The notes under the pieces were generated by a model. It was not told the origin of the DNA. It was given only the letters and a program-made list of their open reading frames with translations, and made no database searches. From Candidatus Woesearchaeota archaeon (lineage in GTDB: Archaea; Nanobdellota; Nanobdellia; Woesearchaeales; SM23-78): a DNA stretch of 64,000 nt. Both the position numbers and the translations under genes were made by a program. The DNA lies in the NCBI GenBank assembly GCA_016930415.1, contig JAFGGS010000005.1, positions 1 to 64,000 on the forward strand, written 5' to 3'. Positions 19,735 to 28,478 of the stretch are shown here, piece by piece (position 1 is the stretch's first letter; each line of letters opens with the position of its first letter).

Positions 19735-19979
19735 TGATATACCCGCCATTCCTTGAAGAACATTCTGCTATGTACCAACACGTGAGGAACTGGGAGGAGA
19801 AGAAAGAGCGTGAACTGCTAAGATTCACGAGCGTAGAACAAGCCAGCAGATACGTCCGCCAATGGAGCCTCCTGGAACGGATGCTCGCGGTATTCTGCTT
19901 CGAAGACAGCACCGCAAGGTACTCTGCTGCCAAGGAATACCTCTGGATGAACCGCGACAGGGAAACAACAAGGCAATAG
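19731..19979 (+). CDS. Small hypothetical protein, 82 aa
   Basis: ATGA overlap with the S66 gene; strong Shine-Dalgarno GGAGG before the ATG. Confidence 0.7.
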   Translation: MMIYPPFLEEHSAMYQHVRNWEEKKERELLRFTSVEQASRYVRQWSLLERMLAVFCFEDSTARYSAAKEYLWMNRDRETTRQ

Positions 19980-20031
19980 GCAGACCATAGACTTGATGAT
20001 GCTTACCCTGGCATTAAAAGGACGATTTCTC

Positions 20032-20814
20032 TCAGATGTATCTTGCCATGTCCTGCAATATCTCATAACCTGCCTGGAGCCTGGCCTCAGGCGTGGGCTG
20101 GTCGGTGATCGCCCGTCCGACGACGAGTATAGAAGAACCGGCCCTGACTGCGTTGCCAGGTGAGAAGACCCTCTTCTGGTCATCCCCTGCCGGCGTGGTC
20201 GTGCCCTTTATGCCAGGGGTCACATACATGAAATCGTGCGGAAGGTGGCTCCTGATCGCGCGAAGGTCTGCAGCAGAACACACGACGCCGTCAAGACCAG
20301 CTGACTTCGAGAGCAAAGCCAAGTGAAGCACTTGATCCTCCACGCCGCCAGGGATCCTCATCTCATCGTTCATCATCGCCTGGTCTATGCTTGTCAGGAT
20401 AGTGACGCCAACAATCTTTGGCTTACGGATATCATAATCTTCAGAAGCCTTTGTCGCGCCCTCTACAGCCGCCTCCATCATCTTCTTCCCGCCCATGGCG
20501 TGGACGTTGAACATGTAGATCCCTTGCTGGGTCGCAGCGTACGCGGCATCCCTGACGGTCGCAGGGATGTCATGGTATTTCAAGTCAAGGAATACTCCAG
20601 CGCCAAACCTGTGGACTGAGTTGATAGCATCAAATCCGAACCTCGTGAACGACCCCTTCCCGACCTTGAACAATCCTGCGACTGGGCTAAGTTCACAGAC
20701 CCTCTCCCTTAATTCAGAAATAGACGCAATCTTGTCCAATGGGAGGCAAACCTTGGATCTGGCATGCTTCATCAATTCTTCACGGGTTATTCTTTTCTCT
20801 GAAATATTGCTCAT
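20032..20814 (-). CDS. pyrF: Orotidine 5'-phosphate decarboxylase
   Basis: GVFLDLKYHDIPATVRDAA (DxKxxDIP), FMYVTPGIK, SSILVVGRAIT. Confidence 0.93.
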   Translation of the reverse strand: MSNISEKRITREELMKHARSKVCLPLDKIASISELRERVCELSPVAGLFKVGKGSFTRFGFDAINSVHRFGAGVFLDLKYHDIPATVRDAAYAATQQGIYMFNVHAMGGKKMMEAAVEGATKASEDYDIRKPKIVGVTILTSIDQAMMNDEMRIPGGVEDQVLHLALLSKSAGLDGVVCSAADLRAIRSHLPHDFMYVTPGIKGTTTPAGDDQKRVFSPGNAVRAGSSILVVGRAITDQPTPEARLQAGYEILQDMARYI

Positions 20815-20834
20815 GTCAAAACCACCTCGTATCA

Positions 20835-21542
20835 TTAGCTGAACGTTATCTGCTTTGTGCCGTAGCGCTCGAACTCACCCTCGATGGCCCTCGCTATCTC
20901 CACGCCTGGCTTTATCATCTTGTAAGCCTTAGGCAGCAAGTCAAGAGCGTTACTCATGGCATGGTAAGGAACTCCCTTAGCAGACGTGCGCATGCCTACA
21001 CTAAGACCATCCTCTCCAACCTCGTTCCTGTCAGTCAAGCCCATTGCTCCGATTACAGGCACGCCAGCCTCTGCAAGCACGTCGATCGTGCCCAAGAGAG
21101 AGCCGCCTGTCGTGGTCACGTCCTCAAGGACCAAGGTCTTGCCTCTAGGCATTCCCAGGAAGAACCTGTCCTTTGGGGCTCCGTGCTCCTTAGGCTTGCC
21201 CCTGCCCATGGGTACGACGTACCTTCCAGGAGCGTAGTCCAGGAAATCCTTAGCCAACTTATGCTGGGCTATCACCGCGGTCTTAGTCGCCCCCTCAGGC
21301 ACACCATATATCGACGCGGGAACTATGCTCCTTGAATGAATGAACCGTATCGCGAAATCAGTCAGCCGGTCAAGCAGGTATGCATCCTCAGACACAGTCC
21401 TCCAGTTGACATACCAATTAGACATCCTGCCAGACTTAAGCTTTATAGGCTCCTGGAAGAAACCGATGACGCCATGCCTCAACACGAAATCGTCAAACTC
21501 TCTCTGGCTAAAACCGCTATTGCCCAGATTACTCATAGCCAA
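20835..21542 (-). CDS. pyrE: Orotate phosphoribosyltransferase
   Basis: LKSGRMSNWYVNWR, KTLVLEDVTTTGGSLLGTIDVL PRPP motif; adjacent to pyrF. Confidence 0.92.
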   Translation of the reverse strand: MAMSNLGNSGFSQREFDDFVLRHGVIGFFQEPIKLKSGRMSNWYVNWRTVSEDAYLLDRLTDFAIRFIHSRSIVPASIYGVPEGATKTAVIAQHKLAKDFLDYAPGRYVVPMGRGKPKEHGAPKDRFFLGMPRGKTLVLEDVTTTGGSLLGTIDVLAEAGVPVIGAMGLTDRNEVGEDGLSVGMRTSAKGVPYHAMSNALDLLPKAYKMIKPGVEIARAIEGEFERYGTKQITFS

Positions 21543-21591
21543 CCCCCTCCTAATAGCTTCAAGAATAGCTTAGTGATATTTAAAACTATCC

Positions 21592-22710
21592 TCAAACCTG
21601 GACTGGGAAACGAAGGATCGCTGCGTAGCCGCCCATGTCGCGTAGCTGCACACCCTCCCTGGTCTCTGTCGATATGACCTCGACGTTGGTCGCGAACTTC
21701 AAAGCCTCCTCCTCTAATTTTTCCAGGTTGTCAGCCTTGGTCTCGCTTATGAGAAGCAAGTCAATCGCGCCCATTGCGAGGCAATCCATGACTTGCTTCT
21801 CGCCATAACTCACCATCTCAGGCTTAGTCGCGAGCAAGTGGAAGAACTTCTGCATGGCAACCTTTTCCTTCGCGACCTCGGCCTCAGCGAGGACGTCCTG
21901 GCTCCTCTCAAGAAGCTCCTGAAGCCCGAACTCGTCAGTGTAGCTCAAGTCCTTGACCGCTAGTATCTTATGCTTGATCTCAGGATTCAAGAAGTCATGG
22001 TTCACGAATTCGTTAGTAGTAGTGCTAGGACCGCCAATCAAGATGCCTTTAAGCTCCTTCATGTAGATGAACTGCTCCTGTATGTAATCAGCCACCTTCT
22101 TATAATGATCCCTGATAGCACCCTCCCTCAAACGGGCGAACCTAGGAGCTGACTGACCACCAGCTTTCATTTTGCCAGGAACCTCTGAGTGAGTACGCTG
22201 AAGAGGCACGATGGTCTTACCCTTCAAGAGGGCTATGGTCGCGTCGCGCCTATCAATGACCACCATGCCGTAAACGTCCTCGTGAGCAGCCATTTCCTTC
22301 AAAGGATCAAGCACGAACTCCTTATCACAACGATACATGCGGATGTTGAGAGGAACAGGCGGCTCCAAGCTCCAGACCTGATAATCCTGGACCCCTTCAC
22401 GCTCAGCAACGTTACCAGAGAAAACAGATAAGCCATTAGGAGGAGTTCCCTTGAAGAGCTTCAAATGCTGGATCATCTTCTCCAAAGCATTAGTCACGTT
22501 ATTCCTAGTGCTCGCGCTCTTGATATTCGAAGCAGTACCCTGCTCCTGCTGCAAGTGATTGATGATCTTGTTCAAATCATAGCCTGCAGGCACGTAAACC
22601 GACACGAGCTCAGTATGGCGGCCACGGTGCTTCTCCAAATCACCGATGAAATGCCGCAGCATGAGACGCTGCTTGCTATTCATCTTGATAGTCTCCTTAT
22701 CCTCAGTCAT
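21592..22710 (-). CDS. prf1: Peptide chain release factor aRF1
   Basis: NIKS motif (TASNIKSASTRNNV) and GGQ motif (KAGGQSAPRFARLREGA). Confidence 0.95.
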   Translation of the reverse strand: MTEDKETIKMNSKQRLMLRHFIGDLEKHRGRHTELVSVYVPAGYDLNKIINHLQQEQGTASNIKSASTRNNVTNALEKMIQHLKLFKGTPPNGLSVFSGNVAEREGVQDYQVWSLEPPVPLNIRMYRCDKEFVLDPLKEMAAHEDVYGMVVIDRRDATIALLKGKTIVPLQRTHSEVPGKMKAGGQSAPRFARLREGAIRDHYKKVADYIQEQFIYMKELKGILIGGPSTTTNEFVNHDFLNPEIKHKILAVKDLSYTDEFGLQELLERSQDVLAEAEVAKEKVAMQKFFHLLATKPEMVSYGEKQVMDCLAMGAIDLLLISETKADNLEKLEEEALKFATNVEVISTETREGVQLRDMGGYAAILRFPVQV

Positions 22711-22771
22711 AAGACTATTAGAGGAAAAGAGGGGTTTAAAAAGATTGTCTAAGAAAACAAAAAGAAAATGC

Positions 22772-23779
22772 TCACTTTCGCTGGCTTAAGAAGTACGCCA
22801 CTGCGCCCTGGACTCCGATCTCCGGAAGGTTAGTCTTCAAGATGTCTGGCTTGTTCAGCGAGGGCATCTGGAGGTCTCCTCTCTCGTATCTCCTGATGGC
22901 TGGCTTGAAGAGCAGGTCCCAGTCCTTGGTCTGGCTGCCCATGCACACGATCACGTCCAGCGGGCTGAACGCCGAGTTCATCATGCCGAATGAGTGCGCG
23001 ATGGCCTGGGCTTGGGTCTCCCTGATGGTCTTCTGCGGCTCGCCGTTGGGATCCTTGCGGAACGCCTTGTAGACATGCTTTGAGGTTATGGAGCAAATCA
23101 CTCCGGGGCACTCCTCGGGACTGACAGGAGCGTTTATCCGCTGCTCCTCTTCCCTCCCTGCGTTCAAGTCCATCAAGGCCTCGTCGATGATCTCGTGATC
23201 CCAAAGCCTGGTCATGAGCAGGTATTGCTGAGCCATGGACGCTGCGCCGTTGCCGCTGACATACGGCTCCAAGTGGCCTTGTCCACCGCAGCCGCAGAAC
23301 ATGCCTTCCGGCCTGTAGGTCTGGTGTCCGAACTCCGCGCTCGACGCGTTCACTCCATTCCTCGCGACTGCGCAGTTGTATCCTGAAGAATAAGTCGCGA
23401 CTAGGACGTTGTCTTGTCTTCTTCCTTGGCCAAACCTCGCCTCTGCCTGCACAGCTGCCCTCATGTCGTTGGTCAGCACGACGTCGCAGTCAGCCATGCT
23501 GAGCTCCTTGGCGAAGTCGATAACCCCCTTGATGGGCGAGTTCGGAGACTCTAGTATCAGCAGGTTCTTCTCATCAACGTTCCCTGCCGCGCTTATGCCT
23601 ACCTTTGAGCCTGCTGGAAGCATCGAGGTCAGGATGCTTGCTAGATGATGGTTGCTTCTTATGTCTGCCATCGGCATTGAGAAGACGTCGCTCTCAAGAG
23701 CCCCTGTCTTTGGGTTGACCTCTCCAACCCTCAGGTTAGTGCCGCCGAAATCAACTCCGAAATAATTATTCCCTGCCAT
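22772..23779 (-). CDS. ROK-family sugar kinase-like protein
   Basis: YFGVDFGGTNLRVG and FGHQTYRPEGMFCGCGGQGHLEPYVSG (ROK zinc motif). Confidence 0.85.
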   Translation of the reverse strand: MAGNNYFGVDFGGTNLRVGEVNPKTGALESDVFSMPMADIRSNHHLASILTSMLPAGSKVGISAAGNVDEKNLLILESPNSPIKGVIDFAKELSMADCDVVLTNDMRAAVQAEARFGQGRRQDNVLVATYSSGYNCAVARNGVNASSAEFGHQTYRPEGMFCGCGGQGHLEPYVSGNGAASMAQQYLLMTRLWDHEIIDEALMDLNAGREEEQRINAPVSPEECPGVICSITSKHVYKAFRKDPNGEPQKTIRETQAQAIAHSFGMMNSAFSPLDVIVCMGSQTKDWDLLFKPAIRRYERGDLQMPSLNKPDILKTNLPEIGVQGAVAYFLSQRK

Positions 23780-23919
23780 GGCTTTCCAGCTAACCACGTG
23801 AAACTTATAAATCTTTCCAAGAAGTCACCATCCTAAAATGGGGTCTTGTCGCGTTTTTGTTGTAGTCCTGGTTGATAATTGATAATATTTAAAAGCCCCA
23901 AGCCTCAACTATTGATTTA

Positions 23920-24654
23920 ATGGCTGATTATTCGAGTCTTAGGAAGAAGAACCTGCTTCTGGCGAAGAGGCTTGTCCGGGAGAGCGTGAATCCAGACCTA
24001 TTCATAATCAACGCTGTGAACAACGCTGAGGAGCTCCAGCGCGTCCAGAACAACCTGGCGAAGCGCCTTAGGGAGTGGTATTCTCTCTACTTCCCTGAGC
24101 TTGACAAGAAGATTCAGGATCATGAAGAGTACATAACACACGTCTTGAAAGGCGACAAGCACAAGCTCTTGAAGGAGTGGAAGGTTGACGAGTGCATGGG
24201 TTCTGAGCTTGACAAGAAGGAGCTAGAAGGCATAAGGCACCTTGCAGAGTCAATCAGAGGCTTGTACGAGGAGGAGAAGCGGCTCGTAGAATACCTTGAG
24301 AAGACGATGAAGGCTTACTCTCCAAACCTAAACACGCTCGCAGGCGCGGTCATAGGCGCGAAGCTACTCCGAGGCGCTGGCTCACTTAGGAAACTCGCCA
24401 TGATGAGGAGCAGCACGATCCAGCTCATAGGCGCAGAGAAAGCGCTCTTTCGCCACATAAAGACTGGCGCCAAGCCTCCGAAGTACGGCCACCTGCTCCA
24501 GCACCCGTTAGTCCAGCGAGCCAAGAAAGATGACCGGGGACGCATGGCAAGGGCTTTGGCTGACAAGATATTCGTGGCTGTCAGGATCGATTATTTCAAA
24601 GGAGAATACAAAGGGGATGAGCTATTAAAAGAGGTCGAGGTGAAGTTGAGATGA
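23920..24654 (+). CDS. nop5: Nop5/Nop56-family box C/D sRNP protein, short form
   Basis: NTLAGAVIGAKLLRGAGSLRKLAMMRSSTIQLIGAEKALFRHIKTGAKPPKYGHLLQHPLV; followed by fibrillarin. Confidence 0.9.
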   Translation: MADYSSLRKKNLLLAKRLVRESVNPDLFIINAVNNAEELQRVQNNLAKRLREWYSLYFPELDKKIQDHEEYITHVLKGDKHKLLKEWKVDECMGSELDKKELEGIRHLAESIRGLYEEEKRLVEYLEKTMKAYSPNLNTLAGAVIGAKLLRGAGSLRKLAMMRSSTIQLIGAEKALFRHIKTGAKPPKYGHLLQHPLVQRAKKDDRGRMARALADKIFVAVRIDYFKGEYKGDELLKEVEVKLR

Positions 24655-25037
24655 AGGTAGGGAAGCATGACAAGATGCTGCTCTTCGAGCAGGAATTCCT
24701 GACGTTGATACTGATAGTGCTCTTAGGATTACTGTCCTATTCCATGAGGGCGAAGCCAGAGTACTATATTGGGACGCTAGGCTTGGGTTTTGCAGTGTAC
24801 TTCTGGATGATTCACGAGGAGAAAGTGCACACGAGCGGCAAGAAGCACGACTACTTCGCCCACACCTCAAGCTACATCATGATCGCGCAGACAGCGATCG
24901 CGATCCAGCTCTTATCATACTTTTTCAGCTGGGCATACGCCTTCCTGATAAGCTCAGTCATCAGCGTGCTCATGTACAGCGTGGCCTTGAGCAGGATAAT
25001 ACTATTCAAGGTGGTCTTCAAGGGCCAGAGGCAATGA
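24651..25037 (+). CDS. Hypothetical multi-pass membrane protein
   Basis: 128-aa hydrophobic ORF with an ATGA overlap to nop5. Confidence 0.7.
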   Translation: MKVGKHDKMLLFEQEFLTLILIVLLGLLSYSMRAKPEYYIGTLGLGFAVYFWMIHEEKVHTSGKKHDYFAHTSSYIMIAQTAIAIQLLSYFFSWAYAFLISSVISVLMYSVALSRIILFKVVFKGQRQ

Positions 25038-25073
25038 ACGCCAAAGAGGCGTCTTATAAGAAACAGGTGAGTG

Positions 25074-25754
25074 ATGATGCAGCAGGTAAAGAAGTTCAAC
25101 GTGTACGAGCGTGAAAGAGACCGAAGGCTGCTCTTCACCAAGAACCTGACGCCTGGAAAGAGCTTCTTTGCAGAGATGCTGCTAAAAGACAGGGGCGCAG
25201 AGTACCGGGCTTGGGACGTCTCCAGGAGCAAGCTTGGCGCAGGCATCAAGAAGGGAGCCAGCCAGATAGGCATAAAAGAAGGAGACGCGGTATTATACCT
25301 TGGCGCCAGCCACGGATTCACTCCTAGCTACGTCTCGGACATGGTAGGCAGGGACGGATTCGTCTTCTGCCTCGACTTCGCGCCAAGAGTCGTGCGAGAC
25401 CTGGTCTTCGTGTGCGAGGAGCGGGAGAACATGGCACCGATCCTTGCAGACGCGAACCAGCCAGAGAGCTATAAGGAACTAGTCCCTGCAGAGGTCGACG
25501 TGGTCTTCCAGGACGTAGCCCAGAAGAACCAACTAGGCATATTCCTAAAGAACTGCGACTCCTACCTAAAGACAGGGGGATTCGGCCTATTGGCCCTGAA
25601 AGCCAGGAGCGTTGACGTCACGAAGAAACCAAGAGAGATATTCGAGCGCGTGAGAAAAGAGCTCGAGAAACACCCTGGAATGACAGTCGTGGACTACAGG
25701 GACCTATACCCCTTCGAGAAAGACCACGCACTCTTCATCTGCAAGAAGAAATGA
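25074..25754 (+). CDS. flpA: Fibrillarin-like rRNA/tRNA 2'-O-methyltransferase
   Basis: GDAVLYLGASHGFTPSYVSDMVGRDGFVFCLDFAPRVVRDL, DVVFQDVAQKNQ, KARSVDVTKKP. Confidence 0.93.
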   Translation: MMQQVKKFNVYERERDRRLLFTKNLTPGKSFFAEMLLKDRGAEYRAWDVSRSKLGAGIKKGASQIGIKEGDAVLYLGASHGFTPSYVSDMVGRDGFVFCLDFAPRVVRDLVFVCEERENMAPILADANQPESYKELVPAEVDVVFQDVAQKNQLGIFLKNCDSYLKTGGFGLLALKARSVDVTKKPREIFERVRKELEKHPGMTVVDYRDLYPFEKDHALFICKKK

Positions 25755-25756
25755 TT

Positions 25757-26128
25757 CTACTTCCTGAGGAAGTCCTTTATGTTCTTTATCAAATCCTTGT
25801 GGACGAATGGCTTTATGATGTGCCCTTTCAAGTCCATGTCTTCCATGAACTGGACTCCGACCTCTTCCTTCCGCAGGATTGTCAAGAACGCTATCCTCAA
25901 GTCTTTTGTAGCAGGGTCAGCCCTTATCTTCTGGCATAGCTCTTTGCCGTTCATGTCAGGCATCATGATGTCAAGCAATAACAGGTCTGGCTTTGCCTTC
26001 TTGAGCTTCTCCAGACACTCCTTTGCGCTGAAGGCAGTGACTACTTTGTAGCCCTCCATGCTGAGCACTACTTCGACTAGCTTGACTATGTGCTCCTCGT
26101 CATCAACAACCATTATTGTCTTGGGCAT
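25757..26128 (-). CDS. CheY-like single-domain response regulator
   Basis: TIMVVDDEEHIVKLVEVVLSMEGYKV, DLLLLDIMMPDMNG, IIKPFVHKDLI. Confidence 0.93.
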   Translation of the reverse strand: MPKTIMVVDDEEHIVKLVEVVLSMEGYKVVTAFSAKECLEKLKKAKPDLLLLDIMMPDMNGKELCQKIRADPATKDLRIAFLTILRKEEVGVQFMEDMDLKGHIIKPFVHKDLIKNIKDFLRK

Positions 26129-26268
26129 GCCTTCAATTATTGTCAGGCTGTTTTATAATACTTACGGTTATTGCGGGCAGCGTCTCATAGAATTACCCTG
26201 CAGAAAATCAGTCTATAGATTCTTCTTGCCCGAAAAATATATAACCATTCCTCTCGTTCAAAGGCTTG

Positions 26269-26922
26269 ATGAGAGGATTATTATTGATGAGCTCAGGCAT
26301 CGACAGCCCTGTTGCCGGCGTCATGATGAAAGAGCGAGGAGTCGAGATCATAGCGCTCCACCTGAGCCTGTTGGAAAACCCTGCTGAAGCAGACAAGGTG
26401 ACCCGCCTTGCAAGGAAGATCGGTGCCAAGAAGCTAGTCTTCGCGAGCATCCAGGAAGCACACGAAGCCTACAAGGCCAAGTGCAACCCAAGATACACCT
26501 GTCTCTTCTGCAAAAGAACCATGCTAAGAGCTGCAGAAGCGATAGCAAAGAGCGAGGGGTGCGATTTCATAATCACAGGAGAGAACATGGGGCAAGTCGC
26601 AAGCCAGACGCTCGACAGCATGAAGGTGACTGACGACGCCGTCAAGATGAAGATCCTAAGGCCTCTTCTTGGCTTTGACAAGACAGAGACCATGGCCAGG
26701 GCCAGAAAGTACGGGACATACGACCTCTCGATAGAGAAACACGAAGAGGCAAAGCCTCTAGTGCAACGGACTCAAGGAGTCCGCTTGTCGCCCGGTTGCC
26801 CCTTCCTGCCAAAAAACCCTGCGACGAGGCCAAGACTAGAAGCAGTGAAGGCAGAGGAGGCCCGCCTAGACCTGGTGAGACTGATGGAAGACGTCGTCAA
26901 GAGCGCAAAGACAGTCTACTGA
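26269..26922 (+). CDS. ThiI-like PP-loop sulfurtransferase domain without the THUMP region
   Basis: LLLMSSGIDSPVAGVMMKERGVEI, CLFCKRTMLRAAEAIAKSEGCDFIITGENMGQVASQTLDSM. Confidence 0.85.
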   Translation: MRGLLLMSSGIDSPVAGVMMKERGVEIIALHLSLLENPAEADKVTRLARKIGAKKLVFASIQEAHEAYKAKCNPRYTCLFCKRTMLRAAEAIAKSEGCDFIITGENMGQVASQTLDSMKVTDDAVKMKILRPLLGFDKTETMARARKYGTYDLSIEKHEEAKPLVQRTQGVRLSPGCPFLPKNPATRPRLEAVKAEEARLDLVRLMEDVVKSAKTVY

Positions 26923-26939
26923 GCAAGAAAAACCCTGCG

Positions 26940-26954
26940 TCGTGATTATCACGA
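26940..26954. promoter_or_regulatory. Perfect inverted repeat TCGTGA-TTA-TCACGA upstream of the purF TATA-like box
   Basis: Same half-sites as 8786-8800; just upstream of CTATATAAAAG. Confidence 0.4.
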
Positions 26955-27027
26955 GCCTGTTTTTAACAAACTATATAAAAGATGGCGCAAGGCCCTATCT
27001 TAACACAATATTTCAGGGTGGACATGA

Positions 27028-28467
27028 GTGGCGGGCATAATACGGCACAACTGCGGATTAGTCGTGGCCCACACGCTGCACGACGCTTATTCTTTCATCA
27101 AGTCGCTCCAGCACCGCGGAAGAGAAGCCACTGGGATCGCGGCGATAGGCAAGGGAAGGATCGACGTCGTGAAATGGATTGGTCCAGTGAACCGCATAAG
27201 CAACAAGACGCTCCACAAGTTCTTCAACGCAGGAGAATACCACACCTTCTTCGCACACGTCAGGTACGCGACCAGAGGCAGGAAGGACCAGATACTAAAC
27301 GACGCCCACCCGCACACGATCGGAGGGGTCAGGCATGACTATGGGTCTCACGTCCACATAAGAGATTGCGACATGGCGATAATACACAACGGCCAAGTCG
27401 ACGTCGAGCTCCTGGAGAAGGAGGGAGCTGACCTCAAAGCCTTGAGGACCGGCTGCGACACAGAAGCATTGCTCCTCGCGTTCAAGCAGGGAAAGATGGA
27501 TGAGAAAGCTCTGGTGAACCTCTTCAAAGGCGCCTACACCCTCGCGATCGCAGACAAGAACAAAGACCACGTCCTGGTCATAAGGGACAGGCTCGGCATG
27601 AAGCCAGGCGTCATCGGATGGAAAGACGGAAACTACGTCGTCGCCTCAGAAGACGTCGCGTTCATAGAATGCGGCGCAGAGCAAGAGAAGGAACTGCGGC
27701 CGGGCTCAACCTACAAGCTCTTCCCAGATGGAAGCTACGCCTCAGAGAAGCACGCAGAGCCAAAGCCAAGGCATTGCTTCTTCGAATGGAACTACCTTGC
27801 GAGCAGGAAGTCGACTCTCTCAGAAGTGCCTGTCAAGAAGCTGCGCGAAAAGCTAGGAGTGATGCTCGCAAAGGAGCACAAGCCAGAGGACGCTGACTAC
27901 GTCACGTTCCTACCACAGTCTCCGGAAGACGCTGCCAAGGCGTACAGCGAGGAATCAAGGATAAGGTTCCGGACAGTCTTCTACAAGCTTCGCGACGAGC
28001 GGTCGTTCCAGGGATCGACGACGACTGAGCGCAAGAATTCGATAAACGAGAACCTCTACCTGCGTCCGCTCATCCTGAAAGAACTCAAAGGAAAAACCCT
28101 TGTCGTGATAGATGACAGCATCGTGCGGGGCAACAACTCAAGGCACGCGATCAACATGCTCTTTGACGCTGGCGTCAAGAAGATATACTTCCTAAGCTAC
28201 ACCCCTCCTATTGGAGTGATAGGCGAAGACGGGAAACCAAGAGGCTGCACTTGGGGAGTAGACATGCCGCCAGACGACTCATTCATCGCCAGAGGAAGAA
28301 GCGAGAATGAAATCGCAAGAGAACTAGGGCAGGACAAGCCCAAAAGCGCAAAGCTAGAAGTCAAATACCTCACGACGGAATCGATGATGAAAGTCTACGA
28401 GAGCCTCAAGATGCCAAGGAACAACTTATGCACGTATTGCATCGGCGGAAAACACCCTTTTAGATAG
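27028..28467 (+). CDS. purF: Amidophosphoribosyltransferase
   Basis: CGLVVAH..LQHRGREATGIAA, RDRLGMKPGVIG, LVVIDDSIVRGNNSRHAINML; GTG start. Confidence 0.93.
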   Translation: MAGIIRHNCGLVVAHTLHDAYSFIKSLQHRGREATGIAAIGKGRIDVVKWIGPVNRISNKTLHKFFNAGEYHTFFAHVRYATRGRKDQILNDAHPHTIGGVRHDYGSHVHIRDCDMAIIHNGQVDVELLEKEGADLKALRTGCDTEALLLAFKQGKMDEKALVNLFKGAYTLAIADKNKDHVLVIRDRLGMKPGVIGWKDGNYVVASEDVAFIECGAEQEKELRPGSTYKLFPDGSYASEKHAEPKPRHCFFEWNYLASRKSTLSEVPVKKLREKLGVMLAKEHKPEDADYVTFLPQSPEDAAKAYSEESRIRFRTVFYKLRDERSFQGSTTTERKNSINENLYLRPLILKELKGKTLVVIDDSIVRGNNSRHAINMLFDAGVKKIYFLSYTPPIGVIGEDGKPRGCTWGVDMPPDDSFIARGRSENEIARELGQDKPKSAKLEVKYLTTESMMKVYESLKMPRNNLCTYCIGGKHPFR

Positions 28468-28478
28468 AATTGTTTTTC

